Both the position numbers and the translations under genes were made by a program. The notes beneath the pieces were generated by a model. The model was not told the origin of the DNA and did no database searches. It worked only from the letters and a program-made list of their open reading frames with translations. Positions 44,599 to 53,200 of a DNA stretch of 64,000 nt are shown here, piece by piece (the stretch's first letter is position 1; every line of letters starts with the position of its first letter). Source of the DNA: Pedobacter panaciterrae (GTDB lineage: Bacteria > Bacteroidota > Bacteroidia > Sphingobacteriales > Sphingobacteriaceae); assembly GCF_013204795.1 (NCBI RefSeq), contig NZ_JABMKW010000002.1, positions 62,001 through 126,000 on the forward strand, in the 5' to 3' direction.

Positions 44599-45135
44599 AT
44601 GAAAAGAACTGTGCAATTATTATTACTGCTACTACTTTGGCTTGCTTCCTGTAAGCCGGTAGAGTTGAGATATATGGATAATCTGGGGACACACGTTGTA
44701 ATACAGGCAGATACAGTTACCATACAGATGGAAGTGCAGCGTAAAGGACTGCTGATCCCGCCTAAAACGGGAAATACTTATTACTGGTTTGAAAATGGTA
44801 GGATAAATAGCTCACAGGGTGCCCATTCAGGCAAAGTACTACATGGACAGTTCAGGGGCTACAGTGTGGGAACCAAAAGGTTGCTGCTATCGGGCCGATT
44901 TAAAAGGGGGCTTAAAAGTGGTAGATGGCTTCTGTGGAATACCTGGGGGCAATTGAAGCAAAGCGAAACCTATAAAGACGGACATCTGAATGGGTTTGTG
45001 ATAAAGTATGATAGTCTGGGTAGGCCGATAGATACGCTGAAATATAGGAAAGGATTATTGGTAATGAAAAAGACTTCATTAGATACTACGGGGCTCTTTT
45101 CAAGAGTTAAGAAGTTCTTAAAATTCGGTAAGTAA
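44599..45135 (+). CDS. Lipoprotein with MORN-like repeats
   Basis: A 178-residue lipoprotein (LLLLLWLASC, lipidated Cys18). The central part has MORN/YwqK-type repeats: LSGRFKRGLKSGRWLLWNTW, SETYKDGHLNGFVIKYDS and DTLKYRKG. Its role is unknown; by position it belongs to the secretion machine. The start is one base after the previous stop, and its own stop overlaps the next ATG by one base. Confidence 0.7.
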   Translation: MKRTVQLLLLLLLWLASCKPVELRYMDNLGTHVVIQADTVTIQMEVQRKGLLIPPKTGNTYYWFENGRINSSQGAHSGKVLHGQFRGYSVGTKRLLLSGRFKRGLKSGRWLLWNTWGQLKQSETYKDGHLNGFVIKYDSLGRPIDTLKYRKGLLVMKKTSLDTTGLFSRVKKFLKFGK

Positions 45136-46373
45136 TGATACGTTCTTCAGCACTTTATATTTCTCTGATTATTTCCATTCTTATTGTACTGGTCTGCGGC
45201 TCCATGCTACTGATCGGTTATACGTATAAAATGGAGGAACGAAAGTATGAGCGTATGGATCTGCTGAATAGGAATGCAGGTTCAGCTAAACTGATTTTAA
45301 TGGGGGATGACTTTATAAAGGATTCTGTTCAGCGAACTGACCTTTTTGGAAATGGTGACGACAGTGTATTGTTGGAGAAGAGGCAATGGGGTGCTTACGA
45401 ATTGGGATTGGTGAAAAGCTATGCGAATACAGATACGGTAAAGAATGCATTTCTAATCGGGGCCTTGCTCACCGATACCTTAAAGGTACTGTACCTTACT
45501 GACGAGGACAGACCTGTGTCCATCAGCGGGAAAAGTAAAATAAGCGGTACGGCATACCTGCCGAAATCAGGGATTAGGGCTGCTTACGTAGATGGAACTG
45601 GTTATGAAGATAGAACGCTGATTTATGGAGCTATAAAAGATAGCGAAAGGATGATGCCTTTGCCTGATAAGGCTATGTTGAAATATCTCAACGCTTTACT
45701 GGAAACAGAAAATCTGGCAGAGGAAGTTTTGCCCGACACGCTTAGTAATTCATTTTTTTATGCTGTAAAAAGGATCCATCAGCACAGGGAAACGGTAATA
45801 TCGGAGAGGTTTAAGGCTCATGGAAATGTGATCATTTCTTCTGACAGCCTAATTGAGGTAATTGCGGGCAGCATGCTGGACCAGGTGATCCTGGTGGCGC
45901 CTCAGGTCAGGATTGGGACAGGTTTTAAGGGTCGATTGCAGGTGATCGCATCGAATTCTATTGTAGTTGGAGATTCAGTGAAGCTGGCCTATCCGTCAGC
46001 GCTGATGGTGCTGAAAAATGATACTGCAGAGTTTCAGGCTGGGATAAAGATTGGAAAGAATACCGAGATAAGGGGGCAACTTTTTGCCTGGGAAAAGGCG
46101 AAGACCCTGCTAATGCCGATAATCTCGCTGGATGCAGGTACAGTCATTAAGGGAGAAGTTTGGTGTAAGGGGTATGTGGCGTTGAATAAGACTGTCAGAA
46201 TACATGGTTCTGTATCTGCTATCCGGCTGATGGCCAAAGTGTCCTCCGCCATCTATGAAAACTACCTGATCGATGTAGTGTTGGATAAAACCTGTCGGTC
46301 GAGATACTATTTGAGTTCTAGGCTAATGAATATGGAAACAAAAAGAGGGAGGTTGCTATGCAAAGTAAACTAA
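45135..46373 (+). CDS. Membrane-anchored beta-rich protein of unknown function, in the secretion operon
   Basis: A 412-residue protein with one N-terminal membrane helix (about residues 7-29) and a large periplasmic region with stretches of short beta repeats at about residues 220-375 (GNVIISSDSLIEVIAGSMLD, SNSIVVGDSVKLAY, IKIGKNTEIRGQLFAWEKAK), reminiscent of a bactofilin-like or left-handed helix fold. Position suggests a functional analogue of GspK or of PilX, but there is no sequence support for either. Unrecognised family. Confidence 0.65.
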   Translation: MIRSSALYISLIISILIVLVCGSMLLIGYTYKMEERKYERMDLLNRNAGSAKLILMGDDFIKDSVQRTDLFGNGDDSVLLEKRQWGAYELGLVKSYANTDTVKNAFLIGALLTDTLKVLYLTDEDRPVSISGKSKISGTAYLPKSGIRAAYVDGTGYEDRTLIYGAIKDSERMMPLPDKAMLKYLNALLETENLAEEVLPDTLSNSFFYAVKRIHQHRETVISERFKAHGNVIISSDSLIEVIAGSMLDQVILVAPQVRIGTGFKGRLQVIASNSIVVGDSVKLAYPSALMVLKNDTAEFQAGIKIGKNTEIRGQLFAWEKAKTLLMPIISLDAGTVIKGEVWCKGYVALNKTVRIHGSVSAIRLMAKVSSAIYENYLIDVVLDKTCRSRYYLSSRLMNMETKRGRLLCKVN

Positions 46374-46723
46374 CAGGAGGAATGATCAGGTCTGCAACGA
46401 TAATTGAAACTGTGATAGCCATGTTACTGTTGCTGATCACTTTTTCAGCAGGGATGGTAGTCTTTCTTAGGGTAACCAGCACAGGGGTAAATGATCAGAG
46501 ATCACGGGCGAAAAACCTGACAGAGCTGGTAGCAGACAGTCTTTCTGCAACGAGAAATCGGGAGGATTTGCGGCTTGAACGAGCGGGGTTGCAATTTCAG
46601 ATAAGTTATAAAGCTGACCTCGAAAGAAGAGGTTTAATTATTATGAAGGTGAGTGCAACAGACAGTACCAATCTTTATGAATATACCAAATTCTTAATGA
46701 CAGATGAAGAAGCGAAGGATTAA
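46358..46723 (+). CDS. Minor pseudopilin (GspI-like)
   Basis: A 121-residue prepilin-like protein. The N-helix ATIIETVIAMLLLLITFSAG has Glu at +5 if cleavage follows Ser12 (IRS/ATIIE), an unusual residue at -1. An alternative ATG at 46382 is preceded directly by AGGAGG. Small size and operon position before the GspJ-like gene suggest GspI. It overlaps its neighbours by 16 and 20 bp. Confidence 0.7.
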   Translation: MQSKLTGGMIRSATIIETVIAMLLLLITFSAGMVVFLRVTSTGVNDQRSRAKNLTELVADSLSATRNREDLRLERAGLQFQISYKADLERRGLIIMKVSATDSTNLYEYTKFLMTDEEAKD

Positions 46724-47201
46724 GGCTTTTACGTTAATTGAAATGGTGCTGGCGATGATGCTGGCGGCTATTGTCATGAGCATGGCCTATACTGTATTTA
46801 CAATATTCAGTAGGTTATATAGTGATTACAGGATAAAGAACCTTGATCATGCCAATTTGCAGCTGATCAGGCTGGCATTGGGTAGGGATATGGAATGTGC
46901 CTCTCTGGCAGAAGTAGATGAAAATGGATTACATCTTAAGGACTCATTGAGAAGGGAGGAGGTCAGCTATACGCCCAGCGGGGACTACCTGCTGCGCAGG
47001 GCAGGTACGGTGACCGATTCCTTGAGAATGAAGGATCTGAAGATGTACTGTTCATTTGAAGGATCGGATGTCTCAGAAGGCATTACAGATTATCTGGTAT
47101 TGAAGTTTATTTACCATAAAAAGCCTATGGAGATCAGTATACACAGGAATTATTCGTCCGCTGAGCTACTTACTTACCAAGATCCTGATACGGACGATTA
47201 A
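46704..47201 (+). CDS. Minor pseudopilin (GspJ-like)
   Basis: A 165-residue prepilin: MKKRRIKA leader, then FTLIEMVLAMMLAAIVMSMA, with Glu5 and Ala at -1. A GspJ-type bulky periplasmic part follows. It overlaps the preceding pseudopilin gene by 20 bp. Confidence 0.75.
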   Translation: MKKRRIKAFTLIEMVLAMMLAAIVMSMAYTVFTIFSRLYSDYRIKNLDHANLQLIRLALGRDMECASLAEVDENGLHLKDSLRREEVSYTPSGDYLLRRAGTVTDSLRMKDLKMYCSFEGSDVSEGITDYLVLKFIYHKKPMEISIHRNYSSAELLTYQDPDTDD

Positions 47202-47216
47202 AGCAAATACATTCTG

Positions 47217-48374
47217 ATGGAAACGATAGATATTTCAAAGTATAGAAAGGAAAAGAGGACGACTCGATTAGAAGCCAGCCTTGGAACTAAAAAACCCTCA
47301 AAGCTGATGGAACTGATGTCCAGGGATATCAGTTTCAAATCCTCAGGGTTAAATGATCAGAAGAAGGAACATTTCTTTTTTGAGCTTGGCACGCTGCTAC
47401 AATCAGGTATAGATTTAAAAAATAGTCTGGACCTGGTTACACTGGAAAGTTTGAAAGACAAGCATCTGAGCATTTATCGTGAGATTAAGACCCAGGTGAT
47501 CTCAGGTAGCGCACTCGCTAAGGCGGTAAGGGGAACTGGGAAGTTTTCGGATTATGATGAGTTCAGTATACAGATAGGAGAAGAGACAGGTAACCTGGCT
47601 GAGGTGCTGAAGGACCTGGCATTATTCTATAAGCGCAAGGTGGAGCAGCGAAGGAAGATATTGGGTGCACTGACCTATCCCGCTATTGTGCTCTGCACTT
47701 CTGCTGGAGCGGTGTTTTTCATGCTGAGGTTTGTTGTGCCGATGTTCAGTGATGTATTTAAAAGGTTCGGCGGTAAGCTGCCCTGGATGACTGAGATGGT
47801 GATAAAGGCCTCCTCGTTAATGGGTGTCTTGTTTATACCATTTGTTCTGGTCAGTGCTGCTGTGGTTTACCTTTTATTCAGATATCGCAAGCATGAGCGT
47901 TTTAGGGACATTTCCAGCCGAGTGGTACTGAGAATTCCCCTGGTTCGGGAACTGGTGATAAAGATCTATCTGGCCAGGTTCTGCAATACCATGCGACTGC
48001 TGATTAGCACCAGAATCCCTTTGTTGAGGGCAATTAGTATGTCTAGAAAGACGATCGGTTTTTATCCAATGGAGGTTTCTCTAAAAAAAGTCGAACAGGA
48101 TATTATGGAGGGAAAGTCATTGTACTTGAGCTTATCTGCTTTCCCCATTTATTCCGCGAAAATGATTCAGCTAGTGAAGGTGGGAGAAGAGATCAATAAA
48201 CTGGATTACTTCTTTGAAAATATCGCTGGTCAGTATTTGCAGGAAGTTGAATATCAGACGGGAACGGTTAGTAAGCTCATAGAGCCCCTGATCATTATCT
48301 TTTTGGGCTTGGTGGTGGGATTTATACTGATCTCTATGTACTTGCCAATGTTCCAGATGAGCAATAGTTTTTGA
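47217..48374 (+). CDS. gspF: Type II secretion inner-membrane platform protein GspF
   Basis: A 385-residue protein with two tandem GspF/PilC domains: HFFFELGTLLQSGIDLKNSL, IQIGEETGNLAEVLKDLALF and the second-copy motif FCNTMRLLISTRIPLLRAIS ... MIQLVKVGEEINKLDYFFEN. Membrane helices lie at about 145-170, 195-220 and 355-378. It is the last gene of the secretion operon; the XRE regulator starts 16 bp later. Confidence 0.94.
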   Translation: METIDISKYRKEKRTTRLEASLGTKKPSKLMELMSRDISFKSSGLNDQKKEHFFFELGTLLQSGIDLKNSLDLVTLESLKDKHLSIYREIKTQVISGSALAKAVRGTGKFSDYDEFSIQIGEETGNLAEVLKDLALFYKRKVEQRRKILGALTYPAIVLCTSAGAVFFMLRFVVPMFSDVFKRFGGKLPWMTEMVIKASSLMGVLFIPFVLVSAAVVYLLFRYRKHERFRDISSRVVLRIPLVRELVIKIYLARFCNTMRLLISTRIPLLRAISMSRKTIGFYPMEVSLKKVEQDIMEGKSLYLSLSAFPIYSAKMIQLVKVGEEINKLDYFFENIAGQYLQEVEYQTGTVSKLIEPLIIIFLGLVVGFILISMYLPMFQMSNSF

Positions 48375-48390
48375 ATTTTTTAATAGTAAT

Positions 48391-48615
48391 ATGGAAGATA
48401 AAATCTACTTGGAGCTTGCGGAGCTGATCCGCACTAAACGGAGGATAAAAAACCTCACGCAAGATTATATGGCAGCGAAGTTAGGTATTACTCAAACTGG
48501 ATACTGCAAGATCGAATCAGGTAAAAGCAAATGTTCAGGACATAGATTGTTTCAGATTTTTGAGCTACTTGAATTCAATCCACCTGATTTTCTAAAATCG
48601 GACAGAAATTATTAG
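48391..48615 (+). CDS. XRE-family HTH regulator
   Basis: A 74-residue single-domain regulator: LAELIRTKRRIKNLTQDYMA then AKLGITQTGYCKIESGKSKC form a Cro/C1-type HTH. It sits between gspF and the Rhs operon and directly upstream of three palindromes, which makes it a natural candidate for the factor that binds them. It could be co-transcribed with gspF (gap 16 bp). Confidence 0.9.
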   Translation: MEDKIYLELAELIRTKRRIKNLTQDYMAAKLGITQTGYCKIESGKSKCSGHRLFQIFELLEFNPPDFLKSDRNY

Positions 48616-48651
48616 AGTAAAATAAACTGTTTTAGCTCGATTTTTTAAAAT

Positions 48652-48706
48652 ATGACTGAAGGTCATATAATATGATTATTAATCATGCTTTATGACTAGA
48701 GGTCAT
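48652..48706. promoter_or_regulatory. Three 15-bp palindromes at an exact 20-bp period
   Basis: ATGACTGAAGGTCAT (48652-48666), ATGATTATTAATCAT (48672-48686) and ATGACTAGAGGTCAT (48692-48706). Each has perfect or near-perfect arms (ATGAC or ATGATT type) and they repeat every 20 bp, about two helical turns. The outer two are nearly identical; the central one is AT-richer. They lie just upstream of the predicted promoter of the Rhs operon and after the XRE gene, the layout of a cooperative operator array. Confidence 0.75.
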
Positions 48707-48739
48707 CCTTTTTTGCTGGATTGATAAAGGTCTGATGAT

Positions 48740-48747
48740 TAGGTTTG
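48740..48747 (+). promoter_or_regulatory. Possible -7 element of the Rhs operon
   Basis: TAGGTTTG fits TAnnTTTG exactly, 28 bp before the first ATG. Upstream TTG candidates (48713-48715, 48721-48723) give spacers of 24 and 16 bases, neither ideal. Confidence 0.45.
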
Positions 48748-48775
48748 TAATGAGATGAATGTAAATATCTAAATG

Positions 48776-49123
48776 ATGAAAAAGCTCAAAATTATATTAC
48801 CGGGAATCCTGTCGTTATGCACTTTTGTTTGTTTGGGTTTAAGTGCACAAGAGACTGATAAAAGCATGCAAAATTCACGAGCAAGTTTTTTGAGTAAAAA
48901 GTTTAGTTTAACTGCAACAGAAGCAAAGAGCATAGTTGTATTTATGGATTCCACAACGCAGGCTATGAACAAGGTTTTTCAAGATTCTACCCTGACTTCT
49001 GAAGTGAAAATAATGCGGCTGAAAAATCTGGAAAAAGCCAGAACAGCCAAAATGAAGCAAATTATCTCCAAAAAATCTGATGCACGTATCTCGCGGGATC
49101 AGAAAAGGCGAGGAGATTATTAA
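48776..49123 (+). CDS. Small exported helical protein 1 of the Rhs operon
   Basis: The ATG at 48776 (another lies one codon upstream) gives 115 residues with a signal peptide (MKKLKIILPGILSLCTFVCL, ending LSAQ). The mature part is a charged helical chain with a pattern FMDSTTQAMNKVFQDSTLTS...RLKNLEKARTAKMKQI. It resembles the protein at 55497 in size, signal and the DS/DSTL...R..K pattern, and the periplasmic Spy/CpxP-like helical chaperones in general layout. No family certain. Confidence 0.65.
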   Translation: MKKLKIILPGILSLCTFVCLGLSAQETDKSMQNSRASFLSKKFSLTATEAKSIVVFMDSTTQAMNKVFQDSTLTSEVKIMRLKNLEKARTAKMKQIISKKSDARISRDQKRRGDY

Positions 49124-49148
49124 TAACAATTAAACATCTAAATTAGCT

Positions 49149-49697
49149 ATGAAAGTTTTGAAAAGTCCGTTTCTGAATCTGGCCTTGTTGCTCCTGGTTT
49201 TGATTTTGTTTTTTAACAGTTTTTTTCAAGGTGAGAAAATTGCTTATGTGCAATCAAACAAACTCCTTACTGAATATAAAGCATCAGAACAAGCGAAGAA
49301 GGCATATGAGGAAAAATCCAAAGTCTGGCAATCCAATATTGACACGCTGACTAAGGAGATCCAACAGGAAATAAAGACGTATGAGCAGACTGCCTCTAAA
49401 ATCTCAAGTACTGAAAAAGTTAAGTCGAGAAAACTTATTGATGAGAAAAGGAAACAGTTATATCAATATCAACGGAGTATACAAGGAAATGCCCAGGAGG
49501 AGTATGCTAAGGCAACACAGCCCGTGGTCACTAAGATTAATGACTTTCTTTTGGAATATGGTAAAGATCACAATTACACGATGATCCTGATTGCGAATCC
49601 TTCGGGGACTATTGCGTATGCCAAAGACCATTTGGATATCACCGATGCAGTTTTAAAAGAAATGAACGATCAATATCAAAAAGATTTAAAGAAATGA
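49149..49697 (+). CDS. OmpH/Skp-like periplasmic chaperone
   Basis: A 182-residue protein with an N-terminal anchor or signal (residues 7-27), then KIAYVQSNKLLTEYKASEQA, a long charged coiled coil (about 50-125), and a C-terminal KINDFLLEYGKDHNYTMILI typical of OmpH/Skp. Skp holds unfolded outer-membrane proteins in the periplasm. Encoded upstream of giant exported proteins, it may be their dedicated chaperone (inference). Its stop overlaps the next ATG. Confidence 0.85.
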   Translation: MKVLKSPFLNLALLLLVLILFFNSFFQGEKIAYVQSNKLLTEYKASEQAKKAYEEKSKVWQSNIDTLTKEIQQEIKTYEQTASKISSTEKVKSRKLIDEKRKQLYQYQRSIQGNAQEEYAKATQPVVTKINDFLLEYGKDHNYTMILIANPSGTIAYAKDHLDITDAVLKEMNDQYQKDLKK

Positions 49698-50281
49698 AAG
49701 GACTAGTGGCTTCAAGCCTTATTCTCTTGATAAGTTTCGTAAGTGGCTGTACACAGGATATCCATAGCAGAGAAGGTTTCTTTAAGTATGTCAAAGACAA
49801 AGATAACGGTTTGTTGCAAGAGGTTAAGAAATCTGATGTTCTTACTTCTGCCAGCTATGTGCCTTTTCAAATTATCTACAATAAGAAATGGAATTTTCAG
49901 AAAAATAGTAATTCAAACTCAGGCAAATCTTCTAAGATTTGTTTCATTATAAGTTTTTCGAGGAATGGAAAAGAATTACTGAGTCAGCTGGATTTGAACG
50001 TCTACAGTGATGTACTTCAAACGTTGTCATTTCAAATGATTCCATTGGTATCCTTAAAAATGGATGATGAACATGTTATTTCTCCAACCGATTGCTTGTT
50101 TCAGCAAACTTATGGTCTTTCACCTGCGAACGAACTTCTTCTGGTTTTCGATTCCGATGAAATAAAAGCTTCAAAAAAATATAGTTTAACAATTGAGGAC
50201 TTCGGTATAGGATTAGGAGAACTGAAATATAATTTTTTAAGAGGTGACATTGATCGACTTAATAAAGCACTGAAAATTTAA
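49694..50281 (+). CDS. Lipoprotein of unknown function in the Rhs operon
   Basis: A 195-residue lipoprotein (ILLISFVSGC, lipidated Cys19). Mature part has a strand-rich domain ending in TIEDFGIGLGELKYNFLRGD. No family recognised. It overlaps the OmpH-like gene by 4 bp and precedes the 1730-residue gene by 11 bp, so it belongs to the same transcript. Confidence 0.7.
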   Translation: MKGLVASSLILLISFVSGCTQDIHSREGFFKYVKDKDNGLLQEVKKSDVLTSASYVPFQIIYNKKWNFQKNSNSNSGKSSKICFIISFSRNGKELLSQLDLNVYSDVLQTLSFQMIPLVSLKMDDEHVISPTDCLFQQTYGLSPANELLLVFDSDEIKASKKYSLTIEDFGIGLGELKYNFLRGDIDRLNKALKI

Positions 50282-50292
50282 ATACATGCGCT

Positions 50293-53200
50293 ATGAAATT
50301 TAGGTATAAATCAAAAATAAGCCGGATAGTTTCTCTATCTCTGCTCTTCTGTTTTCTGAACCAGGTGTTTACACCTTCTGTAGTGTATGCGCTTACGTCA
50401 GGACCGACATCACCCGAAGCAACGAGTTTTGAGCCGGTGGACACAACTGATATGGTAAATCCTTTAACTGGTGACTTTGTGTACAACCTCCCTTTAATGG
50501 AAGTGCCTGGACCTGAAGGAGGGTATCCATTAACATTATCGTATCATGGAGGCCTCCAACCAAATGAAGACGCAAGTTGGGTCGGATTAGGATGGTCCTT
50601 AAATCCTGGCGCTATAAATAGAAGTGTAAATGGTTTTCCTGATGATTGGCTTGGAGCACAAGCGAGCAGACGTGATTATTGGGTAGGGGGGGTTAAGAAG
50701 AAAACTAGCATAGGTGTAAATATACCAATATTTGGTAATGTCGGTTCAGCTTCATTTGGTTTGTCATTTTCAAACGATACTTATGCCGGGAGAAGTTGGG
50801 GTTGGAACGCTGGAGTCGGCATCGGGTTTGAAGGTTCTCCGTTTTCCATAGGTGCGGGAATAGGTGTTAATGCTGACAACGGTGATTTTTACGCTTACGG
50901 TCAAGTCGGAGCTACAAAGGGGCCTTTTTCATTGGCGATAGGAATAAGTACACAAGGTCCGTATGCCAATGCTTCTTTGACAGCAAGTACAAATGGCAAG
51001 GGTTTTAATGTATCAGGTGGATTGAACTTATCTACGAATTTTCAATCTCTGAATGTTGGGATTGGTGCAAATCTGAGCTACAGCACTCAGGACATCTCGA
51101 AGTCATCGAATGGTCCGACTTCAAGCCTGAATGTTGCAGGTTTTACAGCATCAGTTAACAGTTCGAAACAAGGAAATATCAGGACAAGCACGAGTTCAGT
51201 GTCAGTTGATCTGTTTTTAGTGTCTTATAGCCGGGAAAAAACTCGGTACTGGTCTGACGAACAGCAGGAATCTAAGATTTTTGGCGGCCTGCACCAAGTA
51301 ACTTCTGCTTATGAAGAGGTGCCCAACAATTATGCCTATGATAGCTACTCTTTTGCAGATGAGAATCTAAATGGGGTTGATAATCCTGATCCTAATAAAA
51401 TACAAGGAGGATCACTACCTAGCTATGATTCATATCAGGTTACTGCTCAGGGTCTTGGAGGTACAATGAGGCCTTATGCCTTTGAAGGTATTACGATTAA
51501 CCAAAACCGTTGGGAAATGGTTAATCCTACAACAAATGTTCAGACTGTCAAATATTACTCAAATTTTTATGGTGATTACCCAGAATTCAGATTTGATAAT
51601 GATTTTTCAAATAATTATTTGCAGAGCTACGGAGACTATCCAAACGTGAATAATGAAATCTATATTTGGGATCCTCCTTTTTCAGGACCAACTCCAATAG
51701 ACGGTGATTGGTATAATGGGGGGGGATCCAGTAATTTGCTTGCAGGATCCAGAGATATAAATTACTATGTCACAACTCCTACCGGTACAGTACATAATTA
51801 TGACAATAAATTTATAACACCAGTAGTATATGGTTTAAACCGAAGGGCCCACACTTATCAATCTGAGTTAAGCAATCACATTGCTGGATTTTCCATTACC
51901 AATTCCAATGGAATTACTTATCATTATAACTTGCCGGCTTATGCTTACGATGAAGAAATGTACCAGGAAAATACAGCATATTCTCCTGGAGAGATGTTCA
52001 ACAGGCAGAGGAAACGTGAAGGGTATGCATACACCTGGCATTTAACAGCAATTACGGGTCCGGATTATGTAGATCGGGGTACGATTGGACAGGTTGATGC
52101 ATCTGACTATGGCTATTGGGTTAGTTTCGAATACGGAAAGTGGTCGGATCAATATTGCTGGAGAAACCCATCCGAAGGCTATCAAACCGATGACGACAGT
52201 CAGTTTAGAACGGTGGGTATGGGCAAAAGAGAAATCTATTATCTCAATGCCGTTCGAACAAGATCTCATGTTGCAATATTTGAAAAGGATATCAGAAAGG
52301 ATGCAAAAGGTGCCTCTTCTGAAATTTTTAATACAAACAGTGACAAAAATTATACGAACGATGGCCTTTATAATATCAATTCCACCATTTCTATGCGCTT
52401 GGATAAAATTTATTTACTCAATGCCTCAGACGCTAGTTTTGTCACTACATCATCGGCTTCCAACAATTATATAACCAATGGACGAACAGTAACTTGTACC
52501 GGATGCGAATTAGAAAATAATATATTAGATAGGTATGATGTTGGTGTCGTCGGTCGGGCAAATTTGGAAGCGAAAGCCATCAGGATTATTGACATGAACT
52601 ATGATTATTCACTCGCTAAGGCTACAACCAACAGCTTCGAGATGTATTCTACTGGTACCAAAGAGGGGAAGCTGACATTAAAGTCGGTAAAATTTCGGGG
52701 AAAAGGAGGTGTTAGTTTATTGCCATCAACTGATTTTGAATATGAACTAGATCCCTCTGAAAGTAAATCTTTTACAGGAACACTCTCGTCGAATTCATTT
52801 ATCGGATCCAGCACTGCCTTTAACGTCGGTGACTTATTAGCTAATGCTAGTACTGGGGCATTTTACGGAGTAATCATAGCTAAAGGTAGTCCAACCGGGG
52901 GGAATTCGACTTATACCTTAAAAAATAGTACCTATAGTGGAGGTGCTATAACGGCTACATTAAAGACTACCAAGAATCCGCCATATAATAAAGAATTTTA
53001 CGATTTGTGGGGGATGTATAAGGCTGATTATAGCTACACCAACAACAGCAATCTAGACAGGTTAACTACACCTGTTTCAAATATGTCTTCAGATGTATGG
53101 TCACTTAGGAAAGTCATTACAGGATTGGGAGCAGAAGTGAAAATAAAATACGAAGGAGATACTTACAGTAAGAGCGTACTAAATGAATCGAGGCCATTTC

